A stretch of DNA of 64,000 nucleotides from an uncultured Sunxiuqinia sp. Its GTDB lineage: Bacteria > Bacteroidota > Bacteroidia > Bacteroidales > Prolixibacteraceae. A program made the translations under genes and the position numbers. Shown piece by piece: positions 47,052 through 56,162 of this stretch. Each line of letters starts with the position of its first letter. Within the stretch, counting starts at the first letter, position 1. Where the stretch lies: assembly GCF_963678245.1 (NCBI RefSeq), contig NZ_OY782767.1:558001-622000 (forward strand), in the 5' to 3' direction. Below the pieces are notes generated by a model. It saw only the letters and a program-made list of their open reading frames with translations, made no database searches and was not told the origin of the DNA.

Positions 47052-48047
47052 ATGAGTAATACAAATCAAGATACTTGGGAGCTAATTTCTGGTAAACTTC
47101 ATGCTGAGTTGGGTGAAGAAGAAAAGGAGAAATTTGAGGCATGGAGCAATACCCCGGAAAATCAGAAATTACTTCAGAAAGGCCAATCGATAAAGGATGG
47201 TTTGTTCGAATCGAGAAAACTACAAAAGGCCGATAAGAAAAATTCATGGAACAGGGTTGAGAAGCTCGTTCGCAAACAAAAATTTACGATCTACTTTAAG
47301 CGGACTCTTCAGTATGCAGCTGTCCTTATTTTTGCATTTTTAGTTGGTAACTTTTTTTCACCAATCTTCGAAACTGCTAACAATAATCAGTACGCACAAG
47401 TAGAGGTGATGTATGGTCAAACAAGCCATCTTTTTCTTTTTGATGGAACAGAGGTGTGGCTAAATGCAGGAACCACATTCAGATATCCCAAGAGTTTCAA
47501 TAGCAGCTCTCGCGAAGTCTCTATTGAAGGAGAAGCATTCTTTAAAGTTGCGCCAAACAAACATTTACCATTCAAAGTCAAAACCAGCAAAATGGAGGTA
47601 GAAGTACTGGGTACTTCTTTTAATGTAGCTGCTTATCGTGGCGAAGAGAATCATTCGGTCGTATTGGTCGAAGGAAAGGTGCAGATCAATAATCTTAAAG
47701 GAAAGAAAATAGGAGAAATTGCTCCTGGCCAAATTGCAGTGCAATCAAGTAGAAAACCTCTAACAGTTGCAAACACTGATCCTTATTTTTATACCAGCTG
47801 GAAAGACGGCAAGGTTGCTTTTAATAGAGAGAAGATCAGTGATATTGCCATGCGTCTGGAACGTTGGTACAATGTGGAAATTCAGTTTGAAAAGGAAAGT
47901 TTAAAAGAATATGATTTGACAGGAACCATCTTGTTGAATAAACCTATTGAGCAAACCATTATGGCCTTGGAGTTACTAGCGCCAATAAAATTTGAAACCA
48001 AAGAGAGAGCAAATGCCAGAAATTTAATAACCGTAATTTCAAAATAG
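47052..48047 (+). CDS. FecR-type anti-sigma factor
   Basis: A 331-residue protein with a cytoplasmic N-terminus of about 85 residues, one transmembrane helix (TLQYAAVLIFAFLVGNFF), a periplasmic FecR domain (VMYGQTSHLFLFDGTEVWLNAGT) and a C-terminal DUF4974-type domain (ISDIAMRLERWYNVEIQFE). It should hold the ECF sigma factor inactive and relay a signal from the SusC STN domain across the periplasm. It follows the sigma gene by 120 bases. Confidence 0.93.
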   Translation: MSNTNQDTWELISGKLHAELGEEEKEKFEAWSNTPENQKLLQKGQSIKDGLFESRKLQKADKKNSWNRVEKLVRKQKFTIYFKRTLQYAAVLIFAFLVGNFFSPIFETANNNQYAQVEVMYGQTSHLFLFDGTEVWLNAGTTFRYPKSFNSSSREVSIEGEAFFKVAPNKHLPFKVKTSKMEVEVLGTSFNVAAYRGEENHSVVLVEGKVQINNLKGKKIGEIAPGQIAVQSSRKPLTVANTDPYFYTSWKDGKVAFNREKISDIAMRLERWYNVEIQFEKESLKEYDLTGTILLNKPIEQTIMALELLAPIKFETKERANARNLITVISK

Positions 48048-48071
48048 AATAAATTAAACCATTAACAAAAA

Positions 48072-48107
48072 GGGCGATGAAAGTGCTTGAGACCCATTTC
48101 ATCGCCC
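48072..48107. other. Strong hairpin upstream of susC; minus-strand terminator candidate
   Basis: A perfect 11-base stem, GGGCGATGAAA (48072-48082) with TTTCATCGCCC (48097-48107), 43 bases before the susC ATG. A T5 run follows it only on the minus strand (48071-48067), so it would stop leftward transcription; on the plus strand it is a leader hairpin. Confidence 0.6.
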
Positions 48108-48149
48108 GGAAAATAAAACAATTATTGTTTCATTAAACCTTACAAATTT

Positions 48150-51100
48150 ATGAAAAAACAACGTGAATTCAGCGGACATACTGTGCTGCTGCTAAAATTA
48201 TTGCGTATTATGAAACTAACTAGTTTTTTGATGTTGGTTTTTGCGTTGAGTGTAAGTGCATCTAGTTACTCACAATCAACAAAATTAAACCTGAATGTAA
48301 AAAACGGGACATTGGTTGACGCTCTTAAACAGATCGAGGACCAGTCTGAATTTTACTTTTACTACAGCAACGATGAAATTTCGTCTCTTCAAGATGTTTC
48401 AATTAGTACTGAGAATAAACAAATTCAAGACGTTCTTGATGAGTTGCTAGCTGAAACAGACCTTGAATACAAAATGATTGACCGTTACATCGTTGTTAAA
48501 CGCAAGCAAGGATCTGTATTTGATATGCGGTCAATGCAAACGCTGGATGTTTCCGGAGTAGTAACAAATACTTCAGGCGAAGGTATTCCAGGTGTAACCG
48601 TTGTAGTAAAAGGAACTACTAATGGAACAATTACCGATTTTGATGGTAATTACGCTTTGAGAGAGGTTGTTAACGGTTCTTCTTTGGTTTTTTCTTTTAT
48701 TGGGTTGAAAACAAAGGAAGTTGTTGTTGACGGCCAATCGAGATTAAATGTAACGATGGAAGAAGAAACCATTGGCTTGGATGAAGTTGTGGCTATTGGG
48801 TATGGAACAACATCTATAAAAGATGCAACGGGAGCTATTTCCTCGGTTCGTGCCGACGATTTTAATAAGGGGATGGTTGCGTCTCCCGAGCAGCTAATTC
48901 AAGGTCGTTCTGCAGGGGTGCAGATTACTTCAGCAAGTGGCGAACCAGGTGGAAGCATCAATATTAATATTCGAGGTACCTCTTCGGTTCGAAGTGGCAA
49001 TAATCCTCTTTACGTAATTGATGGTGTTGCATTGAGTGGTGATGCTGTTTCTCCCGGTGGAGAAGATGTTAGTTTTGGCGGAAGTACGGCTCGTAATCCA
49101 CTAAACTTCTTAAATCCTGATGATATTAAAGATATCAGTATTTTGAAGGATGCTTCAGCAACTGCAATTTATGGTTCGCGTGGAGCCAATGGTGTTGTTA
49201 TTATTACTACTAAAAGTGGTAAAGGTGCTGGTGGTGGTATTGAGTATTCTTCATCAGTTGGGTTTAGTTCTATCACTAAAAAGTATGATGTACTAGGCCC
49301 CGATGAGTATTTAAGTGCAATTAATGGTTTAGGGGGTAACTCAAGTAACTTGGATGCGGGATCCAATACTGATTGGCAGGATCAGATATTTAGAACAGGA
49401 GTTTCTCAATCTCATAACATTTCATATGGCACAGCTGATACAAAAGGAGACTACCGTGTTTCAATGAGCTATTTTGATCAGAATGGTATTGTTGAAGAAA
49501 GTAAATTAACGAGATACACGCTTCGTGTAAACGGAAACCGAAGCTTCTTTAATGACAAACTGAAATTATCCAGTCAATTAACAGTTTCTGATGTTGATGA
49601 TCAGGGAGTTCCTATTGGGAATTCGCCCAACCATTATGGAGATTTAATTGCATCAGCCCTCTATATGAATCCAACAGAACCGGTTTATTTGCCTGACGGC
49701 TCATACAATCAGCCATCGTTTGATCGGTTAAACCCCAAAGCCATGTTGGCATATAGTGCCGATAATACCAATACGCTTAGAGCACTCGTCAGTCTTTCTG
49801 CCGAATATCAAATCAGCAAGGACTTGAGCTTGAAGTCGGTTTACGGCCGGGACTTTTCAAAATCGGAAAGGTATTATGCTTATTCACCATTATTGTATGC
49901 CAACTATATTTTTGAAAACGGAAAAGCAGGTTTGAGTTCGGTAACGATGGATAACGGACTTTGGGAAAACTTTTTGAACTACAATAAGGAGTTTGGCGAA
50001 GTCGCTTTTACCGGTCTTTTAGGGTACTCATACCAGTATTTCGAAACAAAAACAGCATCCATGAATGCTGGTAAATTTCGCTTCGATGATCTGGATTTGA
50101 TGATGAATAATTTAGCTGCCGGTGAATCAATTGTAGGAAATACAACGATGCAAAGGGATGAATTGCAATCGTATTTTGCAAGAGTAAACTTTGTAACCAA
50201 AGACAAATGGTTGTTTACAGCGACTGTTCGCGCTGATGGCTCTACCAAATTTGGAGGAAACAACCAGTATGGCTATTTCCCATCAATGGCTTTAGGATAT
50301 CGTATATCGGAAGAAGATTTTATCCCAGAGTCTATTTCAAATTTGAAGGTTAGATTAGGTTGGGGGATAACAGGTAATCAGGAAATTCCTCACAACCTTT
50401 ATTCGCAAAGACAACGCTACGGAAGTTCAACCATTGATGGTTCAGGAAACATTACTACCGGATCATTAGGAAACGTAACCTTCGCTAATCCTGATCTTAA
50501 GTGGGAAACAACTAGTCAATTTAATGCCGGTGTCGACTTCGGTTTCAATAATAATAGAATTCGCGGTTCATTGGATGTATATCAAAAAAAGACCACTGAT
50601 TTATTGCTTCAATTGAAAAGTGCCCAACCAGCACCACAAGCTTACTATTGGACAAATTTAGACGGAAATATTGTCAACTCAGGTGTTGAACTGTCGCTTT
50701 CTGCTGATATTGTTGAAGCAAATGACTTTGATTGGGGAGTTACTGCAAACATGAGCTATAACAAAAATAAGGTTGAAGATTTGTCAACGACAATTGAAAC
50801 AGGAGTATTGGACGGACAAGGACTTTCTGGTGTAACCATTCAGCGAATTACCAATGACTATCCAATGTACACCTATTACATCCGGGTATTTGAGGGATTT
50901 GATGAAAATGGTATTGCTATTTACGATGGTGATAATCCTCAATTTACCGGCGATAGTCCGATCCCTAAATTTACAATGGGTTTGACTAATACGTTCAGAT
51001 ATAAAAACTTTGATTTCAATGTGTACTTGAATGGACAGTTCGGTCATAAGATATACAGTAACACGGCTAATGCATTTTTCTATGCCGGTAACTTGGCGAT

Positions 51101-51431
51101 CGGACGTAATGTAACTAGCGACATTGTTGGGAATGGTGAGGCTGCTATAAATACAGCTGACCCTTCTACTCGCTTCCTCGAAGATGGTTCATTTGTTAGA
51201 TTACAGGACGTGAGTTTAGGCTATAACGTTCCTTTCAAAAACTCTAAATACATCTCAAAACTAAGATTGTATGTAACCGGTCAAAACTTATTTGTAATTA
51301 CAAATTATAGTGGACAAGACCCTGAGGTGAATGTTAACAAGGGGAGTGGTGGCGTACCTTCTATGGGTATCGACTATACAACATACCCTCGTGCAAGAAC
51401 AATATTGATGGGACTTAAAGTACAATTTTAA
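48150..51431 (+). CDS. SusC/RagA-type TonB-dependent transporter with STN domain
   Basis: A 1093-residue outer-membrane transporter. Order: signal peptide, with start at ATG 48150 or the internal ATG 48210 (MKLTSFLMLVF) just before the hydrophobic core; STN secretin/TonB domain (about 50-115, VKNGTLVDALKQIEDQ); carboxypeptidase-like domain (GVVTNTSGEGIPGVTVVVKG); TonB box and plug (LDEVVAIGYGTTSIKDATGA, YGSRGANGVVIITTKSG); a 22-strand barrel ending in LMGLKVQF. The STN domain signals ligand import to FecR. It imports oligosaccharides with its SusD partner, 20 bases downstream. Confidence 0.96.
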   Translation: MKKQREFSGHTVLLLKLLRIMKLTSFLMLVFALSVSASSYSQSTKLNLNVKNGTLVDALKQIEDQSEFYFYYSNDEISSLQDVSISTENKQIQDVLDELLAETDLEYKMIDRYIVVKRKQGSVFDMRSMQTLDVSGVVTNTSGEGIPGVTVVVKGTTNGTITDFDGNYALREVVNGSSLVFSFIGLKTKEVVVDGQSRLNVTMEEETIGLDEVVAIGYGTTSIKDATGAISSVRADDFNKGMVASPEQLIQGRSAGVQITSASGEPGGSININIRGTSSVRSGNNPLYVIDGVALSGDAVSPGGEDVSFGGSTARNPLNFLNPDDIKDISILKDASATAIYGSRGANGVVIITTKSGKGAGGGIEYSSSVGFSSITKKYDVLGPDEYLSAINGLGGNSSNLDAGSNTDWQDQIFRTGVSQSHNISYGTADTKGDYRVSMSYFDQNGIVEESKLTRYTLRVNGNRSFFNDKLKLSSQLTVSDVDDQGVPIGNSPNHYGDLIASALYMNPTEPVYLPDGSYNQPSFDRLNPKAMLAYSADNTNTLRALVSLSAEYQISKDLSLKSVYGRDFSKSERYYAYSPLLYANYIFENGKAGLSSVTMDNGLWENFLNYNKEFGEVAFTGLLGYSYQYFETKTASMNAGKFRFDDLDLMMNNLAAGESIVGNTTMQRDELQSYFARVNFVTKDKWLFTATVRADGSTKFGGNNQYGYFPSMALGYRISEEDFIPESISNLKVRLGWGITGNQEIPHNLYSQRQRYGSSTIDGSGNITTGSLGNVTFANPDLKWETTSQFNAGVDFGFNNNRIRGSLDVYQKKTTDLLLQLKSAQPAPQAYYWTNLDGNIVNSGVELSLSADIVEANDFDWGVTANMSYNKNKVEDLSTTIETGVLDGQGLSGVTIQRITNDYPMYTYYIRVFEGFDENGIAIYDGDNPQFTGDSPIPKFTMGLTNTFRYKNFDFNVYLNGQFGHKIYSNTANAFFYAGNLAIGRNVTSDIVGNGEAAINTADPSTRFLEDGSFVRLQDVSLGYNVPFKNSKYISKLRLYVTGQNLFVITNYSGQDPEVNVNKGSGGVPSMGIDYTTYPRARTILMGLKVQF

Positions 51432-51451
51432 AATTGAATAATTTGATTAAT

Positions 51452-52942
51452 ATGAAAAAGAATTATAAATATATACTGATTGTTTGTGGTCTGGTGGCAG
51501 GATTTTTTATGCCAGGGTGCACTGACCTCGAAGTTGAATTTAACGATTCCTATTTTGTTGAACAATCGGATGACGGCTTTTCAGCTGTTGATGTGGCCGC
51601 CGTTTTGAACTCAGCTTACGGAAAGCTTGGAGATATCGTTGGAAGTTCGTACACCGGTGTCGCCGGGTTAAATGAACCCACTTCTGATGAAATGATCATC
51701 CCGACTCGTGCAACCGACTGGGGAAATGGTGGCGTATTTCGTTTGTTGCACACGCATACCTGGGATCCAGCTCATACGTACATCCTGGATACTTGGGATG
51801 ATTTGAACGTTGGTGTCTATTATTGCACACAAATTTTAGCATCAAACCCTTCAGCCCAACAGGCCGCAGAAGCGAAGACCTTAAGGGCTTATTTCATGTA
51901 TCATATCATAGATTTGTTTGGGCAGGTGCCTTTTCGTGAGGTTAATCAAGGAGTTGATGTATACCCCGCGGTTTGGACTCGTTCTGCTGCTTTTGATTAT
52001 GCCGTGAGTGAATTGGAATCTGCAATGGCAGATCTTCCTGACGGTGGTCCGGAATCTGCCGATCCAACCCAGGTTAGTAAAGCTTTTGCTCATGCTCTGC
52101 TTGCAAAATTATATATAAATAAGGCTGTTTATAAGGCCGATAACCCTGCTGGTCCTTACAGTTTTGATGCTGCTGACATGAATAAAGTGATTGAGCATTG
52201 TGATGCTGTTGAGTCGTATGGTTTTGAACTGGAAGCCAACTATTTTGACAACTTCAATCAAAACAGCAAAAAAGAGAAGATTCTGACTTACACCAGATGG
52301 TGGAATGGGATGTGGATTTGGCCTCAGCTGCACAACAGCCAGGGAGGTTGGAATGGAGCGACAACTTTAGGAAGCTTCTATGATATATTTGAAGACAACG
52401 ATAACCGCTTTTACTACAACCCCGATGGAGGAAGGGGATTTGGATTCTTAGCCGGAGCTCAAACAAAGAGTGATGGAACCCCTTATTTGAATCGTTCTGG
52501 GGAACCATTAGTCTATACGCGAGAGATTCTTCTTTCGGGAAATACCGATTATGCTGGAATTCGGGTATTGAAGTACGATCCGGATAGCGACGATGGTTTT
52601 GTATTGATGCGTTATGCTGATATCCGGTTGATGAAAGCTGAAGCGATTTTGCGTGGAGGGGCACCAACCGGAGGTGAAACCGCACAGAGTATTGTTGATG
52701 AATTGAGAACCATTCGTGGTGCCAGTAGCATCTCAGTAAATATCGATATGATGCTGGATGAAAGAGGTCGTGAATTGTATTGGGAAGGAATGCGTAGGAC
52801 GGATCAAGTTCGTTTCGAAACCTTTACAAAAACAACATGGGAAAGCAAATCGGTACTAGATGATAATATGGTGTTGTTCCCAATTCCACAGCGAGCAATG
52901 GACTCGAATCCGAATTTTACACAAAATGCTGGTTATAAGTAG
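51452..52942 (+). CDS. SusD/RagB family outer-membrane lipoprotein
   Basis: A 496-residue lipoprotein (lipobox MPGC) from ATG 51452; the TTG at 51434 is an in-frame extension without support. TPR-rich SusD core with ALLAKLYINKAVYK, and the C-terminal block SIVDELRTIRGAS, MLDERGRELYWEGMRRTDQVRF typical of SusD. It captures glycan at the cell surface and feeds the SusC partner. A perfect terminator follows 35 bases after its stop. Confidence 0.95.
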   Translation: MKKNYKYILIVCGLVAGFFMPGCTDLEVEFNDSYFVEQSDDGFSAVDVAAVLNSAYGKLGDIVGSSYTGVAGLNEPTSDEMIIPTRATDWGNGGVFRLLHTHTWDPAHTYILDTWDDLNVGVYYCTQILASNPSAQQAAEAKTLRAYFMYHIIDLFGQVPFREVNQGVDVYPAVWTRSAAFDYAVSELESAMADLPDGGPESADPTQVSKAFAHALLAKLYINKAVYKADNPAGPYSFDAADMNKVIEHCDAVESYGFELEANYFDNFNQNSKKEKILTYTRWWNGMWIWPQLHNSQGGWNGATTLGSFYDIFEDNDNRFYYNPDGGRGFGFLAGAQTKSDGTPYLNRSGEPLVYTREILLSGNTDYAGIRVLKYDPDSDDGFVLMRYADIRLMKAEAILRGGAPTGGETAQSIVDELRTIRGASSISVNIDMMLDERGRELYWEGMRRTDQVRFETFTKTTWESKSVLDDNMVLFPIPQRAMDSNPNFTQNAGYK

Positions 52943-52976
52943 ACAATTGTTGACTAACTGATACTAATACTAGATT

Positions 52977-53008
52977 TTGGGAACCTTTAATTCGTTAGAG
53001 GTTCCCAA
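52977..53008 (+). terminator. Terminator of the susCD transcript
   Basis: Ten-base perfect stem TTGGGAACCT with AGGTTCCCAA, 12-base loop, followed by a moderately T-rich stretch. Partial read-through into the downstream enzyme genes is possible. Confidence 0.65.
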
Positions 53009-53083
53009 TTCGTTTCTACTGGTCGGCTTTAAAGGAATTATGGAAGATGGGTTTTTGAATTTCGAATTTAATTAACAAAGCAT

Positions 53084-53197
53084 ATGTGTAAAAAGATGTC
53101 TGTGAAAACGTTTTCATCTTTGGTTCTGGCTCTGTATCTTTACAGCTTGAGTTTGTCTAAAACTTATCGTGAATCAGCAGGAGCAGTTCGTTTTTAA
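53084..53197 (+). other. Small ORF with signal-like segment, 37 codons
   Basis: ATG 53084 to TAA 53197 encodes 37 residues with a hydrophobic stretch (FSSLVLALYLYSLSLS) after a basic start, as in a signal peptide, then only about 14 residues. In the 376-base gap between the susD terminator and the GH2 gene there is nothing else. It may be the start of a lost gene or a chance frame. Confidence 0.3.
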
Positions 53198-53318
53198 GAA
53201 GTGCAATGCGATTTTAGCATAGGGGTAACTCAACTATAGTTGTTTATAGAGTAAAGTATTCTATCAAATTAGTTAATCGAATTTTATCAATTAAGAAAGC
53301 GGTAATATTTCCATAGTT

Positions 53319-56150
53319 ATGATTTTATTCCTCCGAAAAAAGTTAACTCTTACAATTTTCTCTCTCTTTAGTTTATGTGTTTCAGCTCAACAAACTGAAA
53401 CAAAATACCTTTCCGGAACTGGTTGCGACCATACCGTTGATTGGCAGTTCTATTGTGCCGATGGTCTCCGGTCGGGTGAGTGGACAACCATACCCGTTCC
53501 GTCGAATTGGGAGCTTCAGGGATTTGGTGAATACAATTATGGGCACGTTAAAGAAGACGAACGCGTCAATGAAAAGGGCTTGTACAAATATGATTTTTCA
53601 GTTCCGGCAGACTGGAAGCAACAACAGGTCAATATCGTTTTTCAAGGCTCGATGACAGATACCGAAGTGAAGATTAATGGAAAATTAGCCGGGCCAATCC
53701 ATCAGGGAGCTTATTATGAGTTTCGTTACGATATCAGCAAATTGCTGAAGTATGGGCAATCAAACTTATTGGAGGTTACAGTGGCCAAGCTTTCAGAGAA
53801 TGAGTCGGTCAATAAAGCCGAACTGCATGGTGATTACTGGATTTTTGGAGGAATTTTTCGGCCTGTATTTTTGGAAGCCAAACCCAAAGAAAGTATAGAA
53901 CGCGTAGCCATTGATGCAAAAGCTGATGGCAGTCTTACGGCTGATGTTTTTCTGAAAAACAGTCCGAAAGATGGAGAATTGCGAGCGCAAGTTTTCACCC
54001 TTGACTATCAAAAGATCGGGGAACCTTTTCATGTACCGGTTTCGAAAGAGGTCGAAAAAGTTAGAGTTCAATCCAAATTAGAGAATATTGAAAGCTGGAA
54101 TCCGGAAGATCCCAATTTATACCGGGTAAAATTTGAGTTGGTTTCAAAAGGAAAAACGATTCACGAAACCACGACTCGTTTTGGATTCCGGACGGTTGAG
54201 GTTCGTCAGCGCGATGGTATTTATGTAAATGGTGTAAAAGTGAAATTCAAAGGCGTGAACCGCCACACATTTCGGTCAACTTGTGGACGTGCTTCAAGTA
54301 AGGCATTAAGCATTGAAGATGTTGAACTGATTAAGTCTATGAATATGAATGCCGTGCGCATGTCGCATTATCCACCCGATTCTCACTTTTTGGATGTTTG
54401 CGATTCCCTTGGTCTGTTTGTGTTGGATGAGCTGGGCGGATGGCATGGTAGCTACGATGATGTGGTGGGGCCGAAACTGGTTAAAGCAATGGTGACACGT
54501 GATGTGAATCACCCTTCGATTGTGATGTGGGACAATGGGAATGAAGGCGGCCATAATCCGGATTTTGATTCCTTGTTCGCACAATACGATATTCAAAAGC
54601 GAGTGGTTATTTACCCTTGGATGGAGCACAATGGAATAGCAACGCAGCACTATCGTGGTTATAATTACGGTGCCGGAACATTTTGGAACGGCCCGCTAAT
54701 TACATTGCCTACCGAATTTTTGCACGGGATGTACGACGGAGGCCATGGAGCCAGCTTGTATGATTATTGGGAATATATTTGGAACAAACCCAAGGCAGCA
54801 GGTGGCTTCCTCTGGGATTTGTTAGATCAGGGAATTTTACGAACCGATAAGGATGGTGAAGTCTATGACACTGACGGTAATCATGGTGCAGACGGTATTG
54901 TGGGGCCAAAGCTGGAACGTGAAGGTAGCTATTTTGCCATCAAAGAAATTTGGTCGCCGGTTAAACTGGAAGATCGTGAAATTACTGCCCAATGGGATCA
55001 AAAAATCGAAATTGAGAATCGCTACATATACACAAATCTAAAAACATGTTCTTTTAGTTATCAACTGGTAAAACTGCCGTTGCCATCGGAAGAGGCAGAA
55101 CCGGAGGAAGTGAACGGAAGTATTCCATCTCCTGATTTAGCGCCCGGAAGAAAGGGGACCCTTGAGATTCCGGTACCAGCCAATTGGGCTAAATACGATG
55201 TGCTTTATATCACGGCTACTGATCAATATGGCAAGGAACTTTATACCTGGAGTTACCCGCTGGTGATTCCGGCAGATATTGTTGCGGAATTGGTGACTAC
55301 AGCTACCAGCAATTCGGATTTGTCTCTCACTGAAACTGCTGATTTGCTTCGAATTAATGCTGGAGAAATTGAGTTTTTAATTGGAAAAAATGACGGCATG
55401 TTAAAGAAAGTAACTAATGCCAAAGGGGAAATTCCATTCCACAGCGGACCTGAAATCAGTGCTGGGGTTACCGCCTTTAAAAGTCTTACAACAAATACTT
55501 ATAATGATAGTTTGACCGTTACCTGTTCGTTTGAAACTGAAAAATCAGATTCATCGCGCATGAAAGAGTTCACCTGGACTTTTTACCCAAATGGCTGGGC
55601 AAAGTTGCACTTGTATTATACCTCGCCGCAGTACGATAAGGATTTCGACTACATGGGCGTGAACTTTAGCTATCCTGAAGAACTAGTTGAGGGAGTTAAA
55701 TGGTTGGGAAGTGGCCCTTATCGGGTCTGGAAAAACCGCATGCACGGAGTCGAATTCGGCATTCATCAGAAGGACTATAACAATACAATCACTAGTGTCA
55801 GTCCAATTATTTACCCCGAATTTAAAGGCTACCATGCCAATTTGTATTGGGCAAAAATTGAGTCAACAGAACAATCCTTTACGGTGGCTACTTCAACTGA
55901 CAATGTCTTCCTGAGGTTATATACCCCTGCGCAACCCGATCAATTCGATCCACGCGTGGTTCCAGCTTTCCCTGAAGGAGATATTTCTTTTATGCAGGCC
56001 ATTCCAGCTATTGGGTCAAAAACCAACGAAGCCTGGAATATTGGGCCATCGGGGCAAAAGAATAAATTTTTCGATTACGGGCCATTTGACGATTGGCGGA
56101 TTCGCAGTCAGCAAATGACGCTCTATTTCAACTTCACTTCAAACCAATAA
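53319..56150 (+). CDS. Glycoside hydrolase family 2 protein
   Basis: A 943-residue exported enzyme (signal peptide FSLFSLCVSAQQ). GH2 layout: N-terminal jelly-roll (SGEWTTIPVPSNWELQGFG), immunoglobulin-like domain, TIM barrel beginning with KFKGVNRHTFRS, then further beta domains. The general acid/base glutamate is in WDNGNEGG near residue 408 and the nucleophile glutamate in PTEFLHG near residue 466, spaced as in beta-galactosidases of the LacZ group. The substrate may be a beta-galactoside, glucuronide or related sugar; I cannot fix it. First of three secreted enzymes downstream of susD. Confidence 0.92.
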   Translation: MILFLRKKLTLTIFSLFSLCVSAQQTETKYLSGTGCDHTVDWQFYCADGLRSGEWTTIPVPSNWELQGFGEYNYGHVKEDERVNEKGLYKYDFSVPADWKQQQVNIVFQGSMTDTEVKINGKLAGPIHQGAYYEFRYDISKLLKYGQSNLLEVTVAKLSENESVNKAELHGDYWIFGGIFRPVFLEAKPKESIERVAIDAKADGSLTADVFLKNSPKDGELRAQVFTLDYQKIGEPFHVPVSKEVEKVRVQSKLENIESWNPEDPNLYRVKFELVSKGKTIHETTTRFGFRTVEVRQRDGIYVNGVKVKFKGVNRHTFRSTCGRASSKALSIEDVELIKSMNMNAVRMSHYPPDSHFLDVCDSLGLFVLDELGGWHGSYDDVVGPKLVKAMVTRDVNHPSIVMWDNGNEGGHNPDFDSLFAQYDIQKRVVIYPWMEHNGIATQHYRGYNYGAGTFWNGPLITLPTEFLHGMYDGGHGASLYDYWEYIWNKPKAAGGFLWDLLDQGILRTDKDGEVYDTDGNHGADGIVGPKLEREGSYFAIKEIWSPVKLEDREITAQWDQKIEIENRYIYTNLKTCSFSYQLVKLPLPSEEAEPEEVNGSIPSPDLAPGRKGTLEIPVPANWAKYDVLYITATDQYGKELYTWSYPLVIPADIVAELVTTATSNSDLSLTETADLLRINAGEIEFLIGKNDGMLKKVTNAKGEIPFHSGPEISAGVTAFKSLTTNTYNDSLTVTCSFETEKSDSSRMKEFTWTFYPNGWAKLHLYYTSPQYDKDFDYMGVNFSYPEELVEGVKWLGSGPYRVWKNRMHGVEFGIHQKDYNNTITSVSPIIYPEFKGYHANLYWAKIESTEQSFTVATSTDNVFLRLYTPAQPDQFDPRVVPAFPEGDISFMQAIPAIGSKTNEAWNIGPSGQKNKFFDYGPFDDWRIRSQQMTLYFNFTSNQ

Positions 56151-56162
56151 ACGAACAGCACA

